In this document: positions 19,900-29,397 of the stretch, one piece after another
How the letters are laid out: every line of letters starts with the position of its first letter
Position numbering within the stretch: position 1 is the first letter of the stretch
NCBI GenBank assembly: GCA_944389135.1
Contig: CALXLG010000001.1
Location: 25,421-89,420, forward strand
Direction of reading: 5' to 3'
Length of the DNA: 64,000 nucleotides
Source: an uncultured Alphaproteobacteria bacterium
GTDB lineage: Bacteria; Pseudomonadota; Alphaproteobacteria; Rs-D84
The notes under the pieces: model-generated
Told to the model about the DNA's origin: nothing
The model's input: the letters and a program-made list of their open reading frames with translations, nothing else
Databases searched by the model: none
Translations under genes and position numbers: made by a program

Positions 19900-19973
19900 G
19901 CCCTAATAGTCTAGTGGTAAAACACGTCCTTGGTAAGGACGAGTCGCAAGTCCGATTCTTGCTTAGGGCACCA
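19900..19973 (+). tRNA. tRNA-Thr (GGT)
   Basis: 74 nt with encoded CCA. The acceptor GCCCTAA/TTAGGGC is perfect, and the anticodon stem CGTCC/GGACG encloses TTGGTAA. The D-stem is weak (a C-A mismatch at its third pair), giving an unusually small D-arm. Confidence 0.88.
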
Positions 19974-19988
19974 GATGTTTTTTTATAC

Positions 19989-20735
19989 TTAGTATTTCAT
20001 TATTGTTTGGGCAGAACAATCTATCTTTTCCATTTCATATGACGATGTGCCTATTTTCTTAAAAGAAACCTCATTACAGGCCATTGAACAAACTATATCC
20101 TTACTGTTTTCGTCATATGGGTTACTTGTTGCAAATACTCGTTCAAGAGTGCATGAAAATCTGTTGTCTTCTTTTGTTTTGATAGGATAGCATACAACAC
20201 TGGTTTCTTTCGTGTTTGGATAAGCTCTGCCATATCTTTCGTATACGGAAAACTGACTTATTTGGCTTGGTTCACAATACTTTTCCATAAAGTTTTTATA
20301 TATTTCTTCCGCTTTGGCTGTTGTTAATATGCTGGAATCGGTTTCTGCAATAGAATTAATTTTATTTCTTTGCGATTCTACAAACGCATTTTGTTCCGCA
20401 ACTAAGCGCATTATAAAATCACTGGCTCTTTCATAATTCTCAGCTGAAATAGGTGATAGCTCTTCATCGGTTAAAAACGATACAAACCAAATTTTTGAAA
20501 TGGTTTCTGCAGAAATTCTTTGAGTACCGAAAGTTTTATTATTTGTTTTTTCATAAAATAAATCTGTAAATGTCGCAAATTGTTCCTCTGTTGCGTTAAA
20601 TGCCTTTAAGGCGTTGACTATGGCTGTAGGTTGCCAAAATATAGGCTCGTCAAAACTACTAACTGTTAAATCGACAGCATAAGAATTCGTAATACAAAAT
20701 AACCCAAAAAATAAACTTAATAATATTTTTTTCAT
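19989..20735 (-). CDS. Secreted protein of unknown function
   Basis: 248 aa from the ATG at 20735; the frame is open 7 codons further upstream, but this ATG overlaps the upstream stop (ATGA) and begins the signal peptide MKKILLSLFFGLF. Cleavage is likely near SYA-V. Five cysteines lie in the last 100 residues. No family recognised. It is coupled to the glycine-zipper-like gene upstream, exactly as the 864-aa protein at 1-2592 is coupled to that gene's paralogue. Confidence 0.78.
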   Translation of the reverse strand: MKKILLSLFFGLFCITNSYAVDLTVSSFDEPIFWQPTAIVNALKAFNATEEQFATFTDLFYEKTNNKTFGTQRISAETISKIWFVSFLTDEELSPISAENYERASDFIMRLVAEQNAFVESQRNKINSIAETDSSILTTAKAEEIYKNFMEKYCEPSQISQFSVYERYGRAYPNTKETSVVCYPIKTKEDNRFSCTLERVFATSNPYDENSKDIVCSMACNEVSFKKIGTSSYEMEKIDCSAQTIMKY

Positions 20736-21730
20736 TGTTGTAGTGCCTCCTCGCAACGTTGGGCAGTGTCAGATGCTTTGTTTAATATGCTTATTTGTGT
20801 GGCATTAAATACGGTTGATACCAAAGATGCGCCTGTTGCCGCACCTGCCAAAACATTTGCTGCGGTATTTAGATTGGCTTCTTTTTTCTGGCCTGTATCA
20901 GTGTCGTCGTTGCGTACTTTTTTGCTGTTAGCAGATGCGCTGGTTATCGTTCCTGCTAAACCTGTTCCTGCACCCACTATGCTTGATATCATTGCACCAC
21001 TGGCACGATTGTTTATTTTATCTATTTCTATAAATTCCCATTCACTGCATTCACGAACTATCGTTTCCGCTTTTGTTAAATTGTCCTGATTTGCACTGCC
21101 GTCAATTCTGGCTTGTTGCTTTGCTGTATCTAATACTTGTATCGCTTTTAAGCATTCGTCAATTTGACTTTTTAAGTCGCCTTTAATTTGATTCTTTCCC
21201 GCAATTACAGCACCGGCAATGTTTGTTGCTGTGTCGCCTGCCATTAGACCAGTACGGATGTTGCCAAGTTTTTTTGATTGTTCTTCTAGTTTATTTTTCT
21301 CTTTTTCAATTTCTTGCAACATAGAGGTTTTTATGTCGTTTATAGTTTTATTTTGAACTTCTTGTGCTATGTAATTATAAATTTGCTCTTTAAACTCTTC
21401 TTCTGATTCTATATTTATGGTGGTTAATTCGTTATTCGTATTTGGTATAGAATTCAAGATTTTAATAGATTCTTCATAGCTTCTTATTTCTTTATCTTTT
21501 TGCGATTTTGTAATACCTGTTGCCAAAGCACCACCAGCAGCAACGGTTCCGACACCCGTTACAGCGGTATTTATGCCTGCCATAGTTTTCATTTGATTTA
21601 ATTCGGCAGATATTCCCATACAGCTGTCTTTTGCTAAGTTAATTGCCTGGGTTAGTGGTATGATATCAGCGCCATAAGAATAATTTATGCTAATTATCGG
21701 AATCAAAAAGATAAAAAAATATTTTTTCAT
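20732..21730 (-). CDS. Secreted glycine-zipper-like protein, paralogue of the gene at 2589-3539
   Basis: 332 aa with a signal peptide (cleavage near YGA-D). It shares with the 316-aa paralogue the motifs MAGINTAVTGVGT, GNIRTGLMAGDTATNIAGA, NQIKGDLKSQIDEC, INNRASGAMISSIVGA and LNTAANVLAGAATGAS, in the same order. The middle third (about 75-145) is a diverged charged helix. A -10-like TATAAT lies about 40 nt upstream. Function unknown; a membrane-inserting exported protein is a guess from the small-residue hydrophobic segments. Confidence 0.85.
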   Translation of the reverse strand: MKKYFFIFLIPIISINYSYGADIIPLTQAINLAKDSCMGISAELNQMKTMAGINTAVTGVGTVAAGGALATGITKSQKDKEIRSYEESIKILNSIPNTNNELTTINIESEEEFKEQIYNYIAQEVQNKTINDIKTSMLQEIEKEKNKLEEQSKKLGNIRTGLMAGDTATNIAGAVIAGKNQIKGDLKSQIDECLKAIQVLDTAKQQARIDGSANQDNLTKAETIVRECSEWEFIEIDKINNRASGAMISSIVGAGTGLAGTITSASANSKKVRNDDTDTGQKKEANLNTAANVLAGAATGASLVSTVFNATQISILNKASDTAQRCEEALQQ

Positions 21731-21802
21731 ATTGGGTCCATAATGTTTTACTCAAAGAATTATATCATATTTGTACATGTTTTTTTACATATTTTACAGT
21801 TC

Positions 21803-21831
21803 TTGATTTCCTAATTTTTCGGTGTTATAGT
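21803..21831 (+). promoter_or_regulatory. Promoter of the aspS leader
   Basis: TTGATT (21803-21808), 17-nt spacer, TATAGT (21826-21831). This would give a leader of about 178 nt. Confidence 0.6.
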
Positions 21832-21837
21832 TGTTGC

Positions 21838-22015
21838 TGTATTCGTTTTTTGGGCGCGTCCGCAGTGATATGACTGACAACCATGGAGTGGACTAAACCC
21901 GTGTTAAGTTATAAATCAGGGTGGCACCGCGCAAGTATATTGCGCCCCTGTAATAAATCTTTTCGGGTGCCGAAATCTTCATGTTTCGTCCCCGAGTAAA
22001 TAAAAAGGGACCAAA
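21838..22015 (+). ncRNA. T-box riboswitch upstream of aspS
   Basis: AGGGTGGCACCGCG (21918-21931) matches the T-box consensus AGGGUGGNACCGCG exactly. It folds as the canonical antiterminator: CAGGG (21917-21921) with CCCTG (21946-21950), a 7-nt bulge TGGCACC, then GCGC (21929-21932) with GCGC (21942-21945). The UGGN is UGGC, which pairs with a GCCA 3' end and so with the G73 discriminator of tRNA-Asp. A short Stem I is possible (GTCCGC 21858-21863 with GTGGAC 21888-21893), with GAC/GAT triplets in or beside it. No U-run terminator follows. GTCCC (21988-21992) can instead pair with GGGAC (22007-22011) over the ribosome binding site, so translational control is likely. Confidence 0.88.
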
Positions 22016-23785
22016 ATGTTATCTTTGAAATCTAAGTACAGAACACACACGTGTGGTGAACTGAACAAAGAAAACGTCGGACAGGCTGTCGTTCTTTCTG
22101 GGTGGGTTCATCGTAAACGTGACCATGGGGCGTTATTGTTCATTGACTTGCGCGATAATTACGGTATTACGCAATGCGTTTTTGATGGCGGTAATGACGA
22201 ATTAGAAAAAATTCATCCTGAATCTGTAATTAAAATTACAGGCACTGTCGTTGCGCGTGATGCATCGGCTATAAACGATAAAATTCCAACTGGTGCAATC
22301 GAAGTAAAAGCAGAATCTTGGGAAGTTTTAACAAATGCTGATGTTTTACCTTTCCAAGTTTTTGGTGATGATGATACTGTTGCAGAAGATTTGCGTTTGA
22401 AATATCGCTATTTAGATTTGCGTCGTGAATCTTTGCATAGAAACATTTTAATGCGCAACCGTATGATAAAATTTATTCGTGATAAAATGTGGGAAATGGG
22501 TTTTTCGGAATTCCAAACACCTATTTTAACTGCATCTAGCCCAGAAGGTGCACGTGATTTTATCGTGCCATCTCGTTATCATCATGGTATGTTCTATGCG
22601 CTGCCGCAGGCACCACAGCAGTTTAAACAATTATTGCAAATCTCTGGTTTTGATAGATATTTTCAAATTGCACCATGCTTTCGTGATGAAGACTTGCGTG
22701 CAGATAGATTATTAGAATTCTATCAGTTAGATTTGGAAATGTCTTTCGTTGATTTACCTGATATTCAGGCTGTTGGTAATAACTTGATGCCAGCGATAAT
22801 CAAAGAATTTGTTCCAGATGCAAAAGTTTGTGAAGATATACCACATATACCTTTTGACGAGGCAATGTTAAAGTACGGTTCTGATAAACCAGATTTACGT
22901 AACCCTATTATTATATCTGATGTAACAGAAATATTCCGTGGTTCAGACTTTGGTATATTTGCAAATGCTATAGAGCAGGGGGCGGTTGTTCGTGCAATAC
23001 CTGCACCTAATTCTGCAGATAAGCCACGTTCTTGGTTTGATAAACTTGGTGATTATGCTGTTAAAGAACTGGGACTTGGCGGGCTTGGTTATATCATATT
23101 TGCAGAAGAAGCAAAGGGACCTGTTGCTAAGAAGTTAGATGCAGACCGCGTTGCTAAATTACGTGAAATTTCTGGTGATAATTCTTCTTTGTTCTTTATT
23201 TGTGATAAAGCAGATGTTGCTGCAAAGGCGGCTGGAAAGTTACGCAATAAACTTGGTGAAGATTTGGGATTAATTGATCCAAAAGAATTCCGTCTGTGCT
23301 GGATTGAATCTTTCCCATTCTTTGAAGAAGATGAAGAATCTCCGACTGGTATTGCGTTTACTCATAATCCGTTCTCTTATCCTATGGCGACATTGGAAGA
23401 ACTGAAAACAAAAGACCCGTTATCAATCAAAGCAGCACAATTTGATATGGTATTAAATGGTGCAGAAATCTGCAGTGGAGGACTTCGCAACTTTAACCCA
23501 GAAATTATGCTGAGATGCTTTGAAATAACTGGATATGATGAAGAAATTGTTAAAAAGAAATTCGGTGGTATGTATACTGCTTTCCAATATGGTGCACCAC
23601 CGCACGGTGGATGTGCGTTCGGTTTGGACAGACTTGTTCAAATAATGTTGGATGAACCGAATTTACGTGAAGTTGTTGCTTTTCCAACAAATCAACGTGG
23701 GCAAGACTTGATGATGGGCAGCCCAAGTGAAGTGACAGAAAAGCAACTTCGTGAAGTTCATATTCAAGTTCGCAAAAAAGGTTAA
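22016..23785 (+). CDS. aspS: Aspartyl-tRNA synthetase
   Basis: 589 aa class IIb synthetase that charges tRNA-Asp. An N-terminal OB-fold anticodon-binding domain (about 1-105, WVHRKRDHG) is followed by motif 2 (FRDEDLRADR, about 220), the GAD insertion domain of bacterial AspRS (about 290-420) and motif 3 (GGCAFGLDRL, about 532). Length is normal for the bacterial type. Whether it also charges tRNA-Asn cannot be decided from the sequence. Expression is probably controlled by the T-box leader directly upstream. Confidence 0.97.
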   Translation: MLSLKSKYRTHTCGELNKENVGQAVVLSGWVHRKRDHGALLFIDLRDNYGITQCVFDGGNDELEKIHPESVIKITGTVVARDASAINDKIPTGAIEVKAESWEVLTNADVLPFQVFGDDDTVAEDLRLKYRYLDLRRESLHRNILMRNRMIKFIRDKMWEMGFSEFQTPILTASSPEGARDFIVPSRYHHGMFYALPQAPQQFKQLLQISGFDRYFQIAPCFRDEDLRADRLLEFYQLDLEMSFVDLPDIQAVGNNLMPAIIKEFVPDAKVCEDIPHIPFDEAMLKYGSDKPDLRNPIIISDVTEIFRGSDFGIFANAIEQGAVVRAIPAPNSADKPRSWFDKLGDYAVKELGLGGLGYIIFAEEAKGPVAKKLDADRVAKLREISGDNSSLFFICDKADVAAKAAGKLRNKLGEDLGLIDPKEFRLCWIESFPFFEEDEESPTGIAFTHNPFSYPMATLEELKTKDPLSIKAAQFDMVLNGAEICSGGLRNFNPEIMLRCFEITGYDEEIVKKKFGGMYTAFQYGAPPHGGCAFGLDRLVQIMLDEPNLREVVAFPTNQRGQDLMMGSPSEVTEKQLREVHIQVRKKG

Positions 23786-23798
23786 TTCCTTGAAAAAC

Positions 23799-23829
23799 AA
23801 AAAAAGACCTGTTTATCAGGTCTTTTTTT
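23799..23829 (+). terminator. Terminator of aspS
   Basis: AAAAAAGACCTG, TTTAT loop, CAGGTCTTTTTTT. Confidence 0.88.
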
Positions 23830-23897
23830 AAGAAATCAAACCTATTAAAAATAAAAAGTTTCCTAGGTATAATTTTGTGAAAAAACGGAGAGATATT

Positions 23898-24269
23898 ATG
23901 CCTAGACATGCGGATATAGAAAAGTTGGCACAAATTATGGGACTTAGCCAATATCAAGCAGATGTATTAAAAAACAATAATGGAAAATATGATTTGTCGG
24001 GGCTTGTAAAACGTGGTGGGGTTTTATATGCGCCGCATCAAATGCGTACAAAAAGTATTTTTGAAATAGCAAGACGTGCCCTGACTGGTAAATCTGCAGA
24101 TTTAATAGGACCTAAAAAAATGTTATTACAAGGGCAAAGAAAAATAAAATTTTATGCGGGTGGTTTTCATTGTGTGTCTGTTGGACGTTTTAAATATTAT
24201 GCAGACCAAGACGGACATGCGGTGCCAAGAAATATTTTTATGCAATCTATTTCAAATAACAAACGTTAA
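23898..24269 (+). CDS. Small basic protein of unknown function
   Basis: 123 aa from the ATG at 23898, chosen for its CGGAGAG box; an in-frame GTG at 23877 is less likely. It is basic and soluble, with no signal peptide. An N-terminal helical part (MPRHADIEKLAQIMGL...) could be HTH-like, but I would not assign it. Its stop overlaps the stop of the convergent AsmA-like gene. Confidence 0.65.
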   Translation: MPRHADIEKLAQIMGLSQYQADVLKNNNGKYDLSGLVKRGGVLYAPHQMRTKSIFEIARRALTGKSADLIGPKKMLLQGQRKIKFYAGGFHCVSVGRFKYYADQDGHAVPRNIFMQSISNNKR

Positions 24270-26740
24270 AATTTTTCGTGTGTATTAACAAATGTTTTCA
24301 TAAATGTCGGGTCAAAATTACGCATGATTTCTGATAATGAATATGACCTGTTGCCATCTGGTAATACTTCTAATGATATTGGTGAAGGACTGGGCGATGT
24401 TCCACGAAGTATCATATCTAAACTTAGTTGCATTTGACCGTTAATTATAGATAAGCTGCCTTGCGCATCTGTATGGCGAAGCTGTAGTATCAGCGGAGAT
24501 GTTGTTTCAAAATTTCCATCGTCATAATTACCTATGATACGCATTTTCTTTATTGCGCTTTCGCCAGACTCTAAAGAGTTTGCAAGAGCATATTCTGCAT
24601 TTAATGTTGTTAGATTATTTGCAGATGCATAAAAATTATCAATTCCTAAACCAACTAATACCCCACCTTCAAAAGACAAGTCCATATTTCCTGATAGGTT
24701 ATATTTTATATCATGTGCAATATTACCAAATGTTGTCATATTTATTTCTGCGGTAATTATAGAATCTCTTACGTTTATAGGCATTGCAGATGATAAGAGA
24801 TTGCCATTAATTAAGAATCTATTTAGTTGTGCAAAAATTTTATAACGATTGTTTTCTTTCCTTAGTGTAGTAAGCAGGCTTCCTCTGTCGCTATCTGTGA
24901 TAGAAAACGTTTGTATGTTTGGCTTTAATGAATATACAAAATTTTTAAATTCGTCACCGTTATATATAATACTGTCTGCTGATAAAGAAATATTAATTGG
25001 TATATCAAATAATATCATAATAGGATTATTTGTTAAAAACTCTTGTTCTTCATAATTATCTAAAAATTTTTGACTTACAAAAGAATCTAAATTTAAAAGT
25101 TTTGTTTTTAATGTTAGGTTATTATTATTAAAGCTGCCGGTAAATGTATGCCCAGCAATTTCTATGACTAAATTAGATATTGTATTTTCTTTATATGAAC
25201 CTGATATAGTGTATTCCAGATTATTCAAAGAACGCAGGTCAAGATTTGGCAACCATTCTTTTGCATTTTTACCAGTTATTTTGAAAGTGTTTTTTGATAG
25301 TTCTAGTGTCCAACGATTAGAGTCTGGAACAAAAGTCATGATGTCGCCGTTCCATTTGAAATCACCACGAACATTGCTCATAAAGCTTGGAATGTATGTT
25401 ATGTTTGGGTTTAACCACCGCAATGTTTTATTTTGTGCAAAAGTGTATGACGGTTGTATGTTGTCTTGTTTTACTTCAAAACTGCCTGCCATATCTAAGA
25501 ATTGAAAATTTATTTTACCGTGTGTGCCAAGCTTTTTGGCCCATTTTATTAAAGTTTCTCTGCTGGGCATCGGTTTGTTTGATTGAATAAATATTTCAAA
25601 TTCTTTTCCATTTACTGAAAGACTGCCAGAGAAATCACCATAACTAAAATCACTGCATTTCCAATTTTCTGGTGTTCCAGAAAATAGGCATAAAGACGGC
25701 ATACCTTCATATGGCATGGTAATTAAAACATCTTTGGCACCGTTTGCATCAATATAACCACCAGACATAGCAATATCGTCCGCAACGATGTTTTTAATTT
25801 CTAATTTATCAGTTGTACCCAAGGCATCTATCTTTAAGTGTTTAAAAGTATGTTTACCAAATTGCAATTGACCATAAAAATCTAAGTCATATTGTGTTCG
25901 ATAAAATATACGGGACGGTTTTAATAAAAAAGACATATTGTAATTTATATCATTACCGGAAAGTTGTATGTTTTTTGAACCATTTGGAAATATTTCTATG
26001 TTGCCATAAAATTTATTTGCGCGAATGTTTTTAAAAGAATAACCTTGACCACCGTCCCAGGAAAAATCTGTTGTTAAATCAATGGTTGTATCTATTTTGG
26101 GGTCAGAAAAACCGAACCATTTATTTATTTCATCGGTTTTCATTGCCAGCTGACCACGAATGGAGCCATCTGCATATAGTTGACCCGTAATTTCTAAATT
26201 TGCGTTTTGATTTTTTACTGTAAAATAATCTTGTTCTACATCAATATCATATTTATGGTTATCGGTGCGAACAGTACCAATTAAATTACCGTTTTCTAAT
26301 GTTGCATCAATTACTTCAACATTTCTGTCTCTGAACTTTACATTTGTATTATAAATATCTATCTGATGATTAAAATTTTTTGGAATTAAAGTATCAATAG
26401 CTACATTGGCGTTATATACAGCAATATCTCCAGTAAGAGGGGCATTATCTATATCAAATATACTTGTTAAAGGAACGGAAAACATAAGTGCGCCAATGTT
26501 CCCAATTTTTATATCTACGTCATTTGCAACGATAGTTGCACGCCCAAGTAAGCTAAAATTTATGTTGCCATTTATTTTTGCTTCTACCCCGGTTTGCTCC
26601 GCAATTGTTTTTTCTATCTTAGGCTTTAGATGATTTAGTGTTATCATAGGAGGAACAACGACAATAGCAATCGCTATTAATCCTATTAAAGAAATTATAG
26701 ACCAAAATATTCTGCGTTTATATCTGGGTTTAAGGGCCAT
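24266..26740 (-). CDS. AsmA-family envelope protein
   Basis: 824 aa. An N-terminal transmembrane anchor (about 10-32) is followed by a long beta-rich periplasmic region. The start (LNHLKPKIEKTIAEQTGVEAKINGNINFSLLG) and the C-terminal repeat region (about 690-800, with LSGNMDLSFEGGVLVGLGI) are typical of AsmA/TamB/YhdP-like bridge proteins. These are thought to carry phospholipids between the two membranes or to affect outer-membrane assembly. AAGGAAAGAGAG precedes the start. It is divergent from uvrB. Which AsmA paralogue it is cannot be told. Confidence 0.85.
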   Translation of the reverse strand: MALKPRYKRRIFWSIISLIGLIAIAIVVVPPMITLNHLKPKIEKTIAEQTGVEAKINGNINFSLLGRATIVANDVDIKIGNIGALMFSVPLTSIFDIDNAPLTGDIAVYNANVAIDTLIPKNFNHQIDIYNTNVKFRDRNVEVIDATLENGNLIGTVRTDNHKYDIDVEQDYFTVKNQNANLEITGQLYADGSIRGQLAMKTDEINKWFGFSDPKIDTTIDLTTDFSWDGGQGYSFKNIRANKFYGNIEIFPNGSKNIQLSGNDINYNMSFLLKPSRIFYRTQYDLDFYGQLQFGKHTFKHLKIDALGTTDKLEIKNIVADDIAMSGGYIDANGAKDVLITMPYEGMPSLCLFSGTPENWKCSDFSYGDFSGSLSVNGKEFEIFIQSNKPMPSRETLIKWAKKLGTHGKINFQFLDMAGSFEVKQDNIQPSYTFAQNKTLRWLNPNITYIPSFMSNVRGDFKWNGDIMTFVPDSNRWTLELSKNTFKITGKNAKEWLPNLDLRSLNNLEYTISGSYKENTISNLVIEIAGHTFTGSFNNNNLTLKTKLLNLDSFVSQKFLDNYEEQEFLTNNPIMILFDIPINISLSADSIIYNGDEFKNFVYSLKPNIQTFSITDSDRGSLLTTLRKENNRYKIFAQLNRFLINGNLLSSAMPINVRDSIITAEINMTTFGNIAHDIKYNLSGNMDLSFEGGVLVGLGIDNFYASANNLTTLNAEYALANSLESGESAIKKMRIIGNYDDGNFETTSPLILQLRHTDAQGSLSIINGQMQLSLDMILRGTSPSPSPISLEVLPDGNRSYSLSEIMRNFDPTFMKTFVNTHEKF

Positions 26741-26786
26741 TCTCTCTTTCCTTGTATTTTCATTATAATGAATTATATTATAGCTT

Positions 26787-28775
26787 GTGAATAAAAAAAT
26801 ATTTGATCTTCAAAGTGATTATAAGCCTATGGGTGACCAGCCACAGGCTATTTCCGAATTGACACAAGGTGTTCGTGACGGGCGACGTAGTCAGGTTCTG
26901 CTGGGGGTTACGGGTTCTGGTAAAACTTTTACTATGGCAAACGTAATTGCGGAACTTGGCAGACCTGCATTAATTATGGCGCCAAATAAGATTCTGGCCG
27001 CGCAATTATATACAGAAATGAAAGCTTTTTTCCCACGAAATCATGTTGAATATTTCGTTTCTTATTATGATTATTATCAACCAGAAGCTTATTTGCCAAC
27101 AACCGATACGTATATAGATAAAGACGCGTCTATTAATGAACAGCTGGACCGTATGCGTCATAGCGCAACACGCGCAATGCTTGAAGAAAGAGATGTGGTG
27201 GTTGTATCTTCTGTTTCTTCTATTTATGGTATGGGTTCACCAGAGCAATATGCAGGTATGCGCTTGGTTTTACATACTGGTGATAAAATTAGTATGGCAG
27301 ATGTAATGCATTCGTTGGTGGACATACAGTATAAACGTAATGATATGTCGTTTGAACGTGGAAATTTCAGAGTGCGTGGTGATACATTAGACTTGTTCCC
27401 GTCTCACTCGCAGGATAGGGCATGGAAGCTTTCTTTCTGGGGTGACGAGATAGAAGAAATATGGGAATTTGATACACTAACTGGTGCAAAGCTTCAGAAG
27501 TTAGATAGAATTGCTATATATCCAAATACTCATTATGCAACACCTATGCCGTCAATTTTGCAGGCTATTGGACAGATTAGAAAAGACCTGGACGAACGTT
27601 TAGAATACTTTCATGAAAATATGAAGTATATAGAAGAACAGCGTCTGCGTGAACGTGTTAATTTTGATATAGAGATGATGGAGTCAACAGGTACTTGTCG
27701 TGGAATTGAAAATTATTCTAGGTATTTGTCTGGCAGATTACCAGGGCAACCACCGCCAACTTTATTTGAATATTTACCGAAAGACGCGATACTTTTTATT
27801 GATGAAAGTCATGTAACGGTGCCGCAGATTTCGGCTATGTCCCGTGGGGACAGGGCAAGAAAAGAAACTTTGTCTCAATATGGTTTCAGATTGCCTGCGT
27901 GTGTTGATAACAGACCACTTACTTTTGAAGAGTGGGATGCTTTGCGTCCGCAAACTATATTTGTTTCTGCAACGCCTGCGGAATGGGAACTGACGCAATC
28001 AGGTGGTATTGTATCAGAACAAGTTATTCGTCCAACAGGGCTTTTAGACCCTGTGTGCGAGGTTAGACCAACTGCTCATCAGGTTGATGATTTATTAGAA
28101 GAAGTTAAAAAAGTTAAGGGCAGGGTTCTGGTTACAACGCTTACAAAAAAGATGGCAGAACAATTAACTGATTATTTTGTTGAAAATGGCGTACGTGCAA
28201 AATATTTGCATAGTGATATTGAAACTTTAGAACGTATTGAATTATTAAGAGATTTAAGACTTGGTAAATTTGATGTTCTGGTTGGTATTAACTTGTTGCG
28301 TGAAGGTTTGGACGTTCCAGAGTGTGAGTTGGTTGCAATTATGGATGCTGATAAAGAAGGTTTTCTGCGTTCAACACGTTCGTTGATTCAGACAATAGGT
28401 CGTGCTGCACGTAATGCGAACGGGCATGTGATATTATATGCGGATAAAATAACAGATTCTATGAAATCCGCATTGGATGAAACAGCCAGACGTCGTGCAA
28501 AGCAAATGGCATATAATATAGAGCATAACATAACACCAAAAACAATTACCAAGGCGGTATTTGCAGAGGTTGGTGATAAAGAAGAAAAAACGGATAAAAA
28601 GCGTCGCTTTGTTTATACAAAAGAAGGCGTTATGGATGCAGATACGTTGCGTAAAGAAATTAAAAAATTAACAAAGCAAATGAGAGATGCCGCGGAAAAT
28701 CTTGAATTTGAAACAGCTGCAGATTTGCGTGATGCAATTCATAAACTTGAAGATGATTTATTATTATTGGAGTAA
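26787..28775 (+). CDS. uvrB: Excinuclease ABC subunit B
   Basis: 662 aa, GTG start. UvrB is the damage-verifying helicase-like subunit of nucleotide excision repair. Walker A GVTGSGKT (40-47), the beta-hairpin region ([21 protein letters not shown], written in part), DESH-box IDESHVT, motif [12 protein letters not shown], and the C-terminal UVR domain (about 625-660) that binds UvrC are all present. Three nucleotides separate its stop from tsaE. Confidence 0.97.
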   Translation: MNKKIFDLQSDYKPMGDQPQAISELTQGVRDGRRSQVLLGVTGSGKTFTMANVIAELGRPALIMAPNKILAAQLYTEMKAFFPRNHVEYFVSYYDYYQPEAYLPTTDTYIDKDASINEQLDRMRHSATRAMLEERDVVVVSSVSSIYGMGSPEQYAGMRLVLHTGDKISMADVMHSLVDIQYKRNDMSFERGNFRVRGDTLDLFPSHSQDRAWKLSFWGDEIEEIWEFDTLTGAKLQKLDRIAIYPNTHYATPMPSILQAIGQIRKDLDERLEYFHENMKYIEEQRLRERVNFDIEMMESTGTCRGIENYSRYLSGRLPGQPPPTLFEYLPKDAILFIDESHVTVPQISAMSRGDRARKETLSQYGFRLPACVDNRPLTFEEWDALRPQTIFVSATPAEWELTQSGGIVSEQVIRPTGLLDPVCEVRPTAHQVDDLLEEVKKVKGRVLVTTLTKKMAEQLTDYFVENGVRAKYLHSDIETLERIELLRDLRLGKFDVLVGINLLREGLDVPECELVAIMDADKEGFLRSTRSLIQTIGRAARNANGHVILYADKITDSMKSALDETARRRAKQMAYNIEHNITPKTITKAVFAEVGDKEEKTDKKRRFVYTKEGVMDADTLRKEIKKLTKQMRDAAENLEFETAADLRDAIHKLEDDLLLLE

Positions 28776-28777
28776 AT

Positions 28778-29179
28778 ATGAATAAAGAATTTATAACTAA
28801 GACAGTTGAAGAAACGCGTAATTGGGCAAAAGAATTTGCGAAGACTTTGCGTGCACCTGTAACGATTGCTTTGCATGGTGATTTAGGAATGGGTAAATCA
28901 GAAATTGCGCGTACTATTATTCAGACTTTACGTGGTCAAGATACTGTTGTGCCAAGTCCCACATTTACAATTGTTCAAAGTTATGATGGTATATCTCATT
29001 TTGATTTATATAGAATAGAAGATAAATCAGAATTAGTTGAAATTGGTTTGCCGTACGCAATTACAAACGATATAACTTTGATTGAGTGGCCAGAAATAGC
29101 AAATGATATTTTACCCGAAGACACAATACATCTTTATATAACAGAATATGAGGGTGGTCGAAAAATAACTGTAAAATGA
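28778..29179 (+). CDS. tsaE: tRNA threonylcarbamoyladenosine biosynthesis ATPase TsaE
   Basis: 133 aa. It works with TsaB and TsaD in t6A37 formation on ANN-decoding tRNAs. Walker A HGDLGMGKSE (33-42), PSPTFTIVQSY (switch I-like), HFDLYRIED and IEWPE are the standard TsaE motifs. It starts 3 nt after uvrB. Length is slightly shorter than E. coli TsaE. Confidence 0.95.
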   Translation: MNKEFITKTVEETRNWAKEFAKTLRAPVTIALHGDLGMGKSEIARTIIQTLRGQDTVVPSPTFTIVQSYDGISHFDLYRIEDKSELVEIGLPYAITNDITLIEWPEIANDILPEDTIHLYITEYEGGRKITVK

Positions 29180-29189
29180 TTTTAAGATT

Positions 29190-29310
29190 TTGTTCTTGGG
29201 AAATGGTACCTGTTGAATAAAAGTCAGAAAGCTATCATAGTTTTTATGCGGATAAAGGTATTCGCGATGCGAACACTGCGAAGCAGGGTTTATCTAAGTT
29301 CCCGAACCCA
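29190..29310 (+). ncRNA. Candidate structured RNA, possibly 6S-like
   Basis: The 213-nt gap after tsaE folds into a closed rod. GTTC (29192-29195) and GGGAA (29198-29202) pair with TTCCC (29299-29303) and GAAC (29304-29307). Inside are GGATAAA/TTTATCT, TTCGC/GCGAA with a GAT loop, CTGC/GCAG with a GAA loop, and a CTA/TAG hairpin on the left arm. A closing stem, a large bubble and a terminal stem recall 6S RNA, but I could not confirm 6S sequence motifs. A terminator lies 60 nt downstream. No clear promoter seen. Confidence 0.4.
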
Positions 29311-29368
29311 CATCCCTATGGTTTTAATAAGTTGTTATTAAAATCAGAAAAAAGCATTGTTTGCGAAG

Positions 29369-29397
29369 ACCCGTGCTTTATGCACGGGTTCTTTAAT
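29369..29397. terminator. Terminator between the tsaE side and ftsA-rpe
   Basis: ACCCGTGC (29369-29376), TTTAT loop, GCACGGGT (29382-29389), with TTCTTT after it and TCTTCGC on the other strand. It serves the plus-strand transcript and possibly the convergent ftsA-rpe message. Confidence 0.7.

Noticed and set aside
21961..21994. Intrinsic terminator after the T-box
   Set aside because: A hairpin can be drawn (CGGG/CCCG and CGAAA/TTTCG) but no U-run follows, so translational control is preferred.
24553..26633. Plus-strand ORFs opposite the AsmA-like gene
   Set aside because: Short, without ribosome sites, and opposite a well-supported 824-codon gene.
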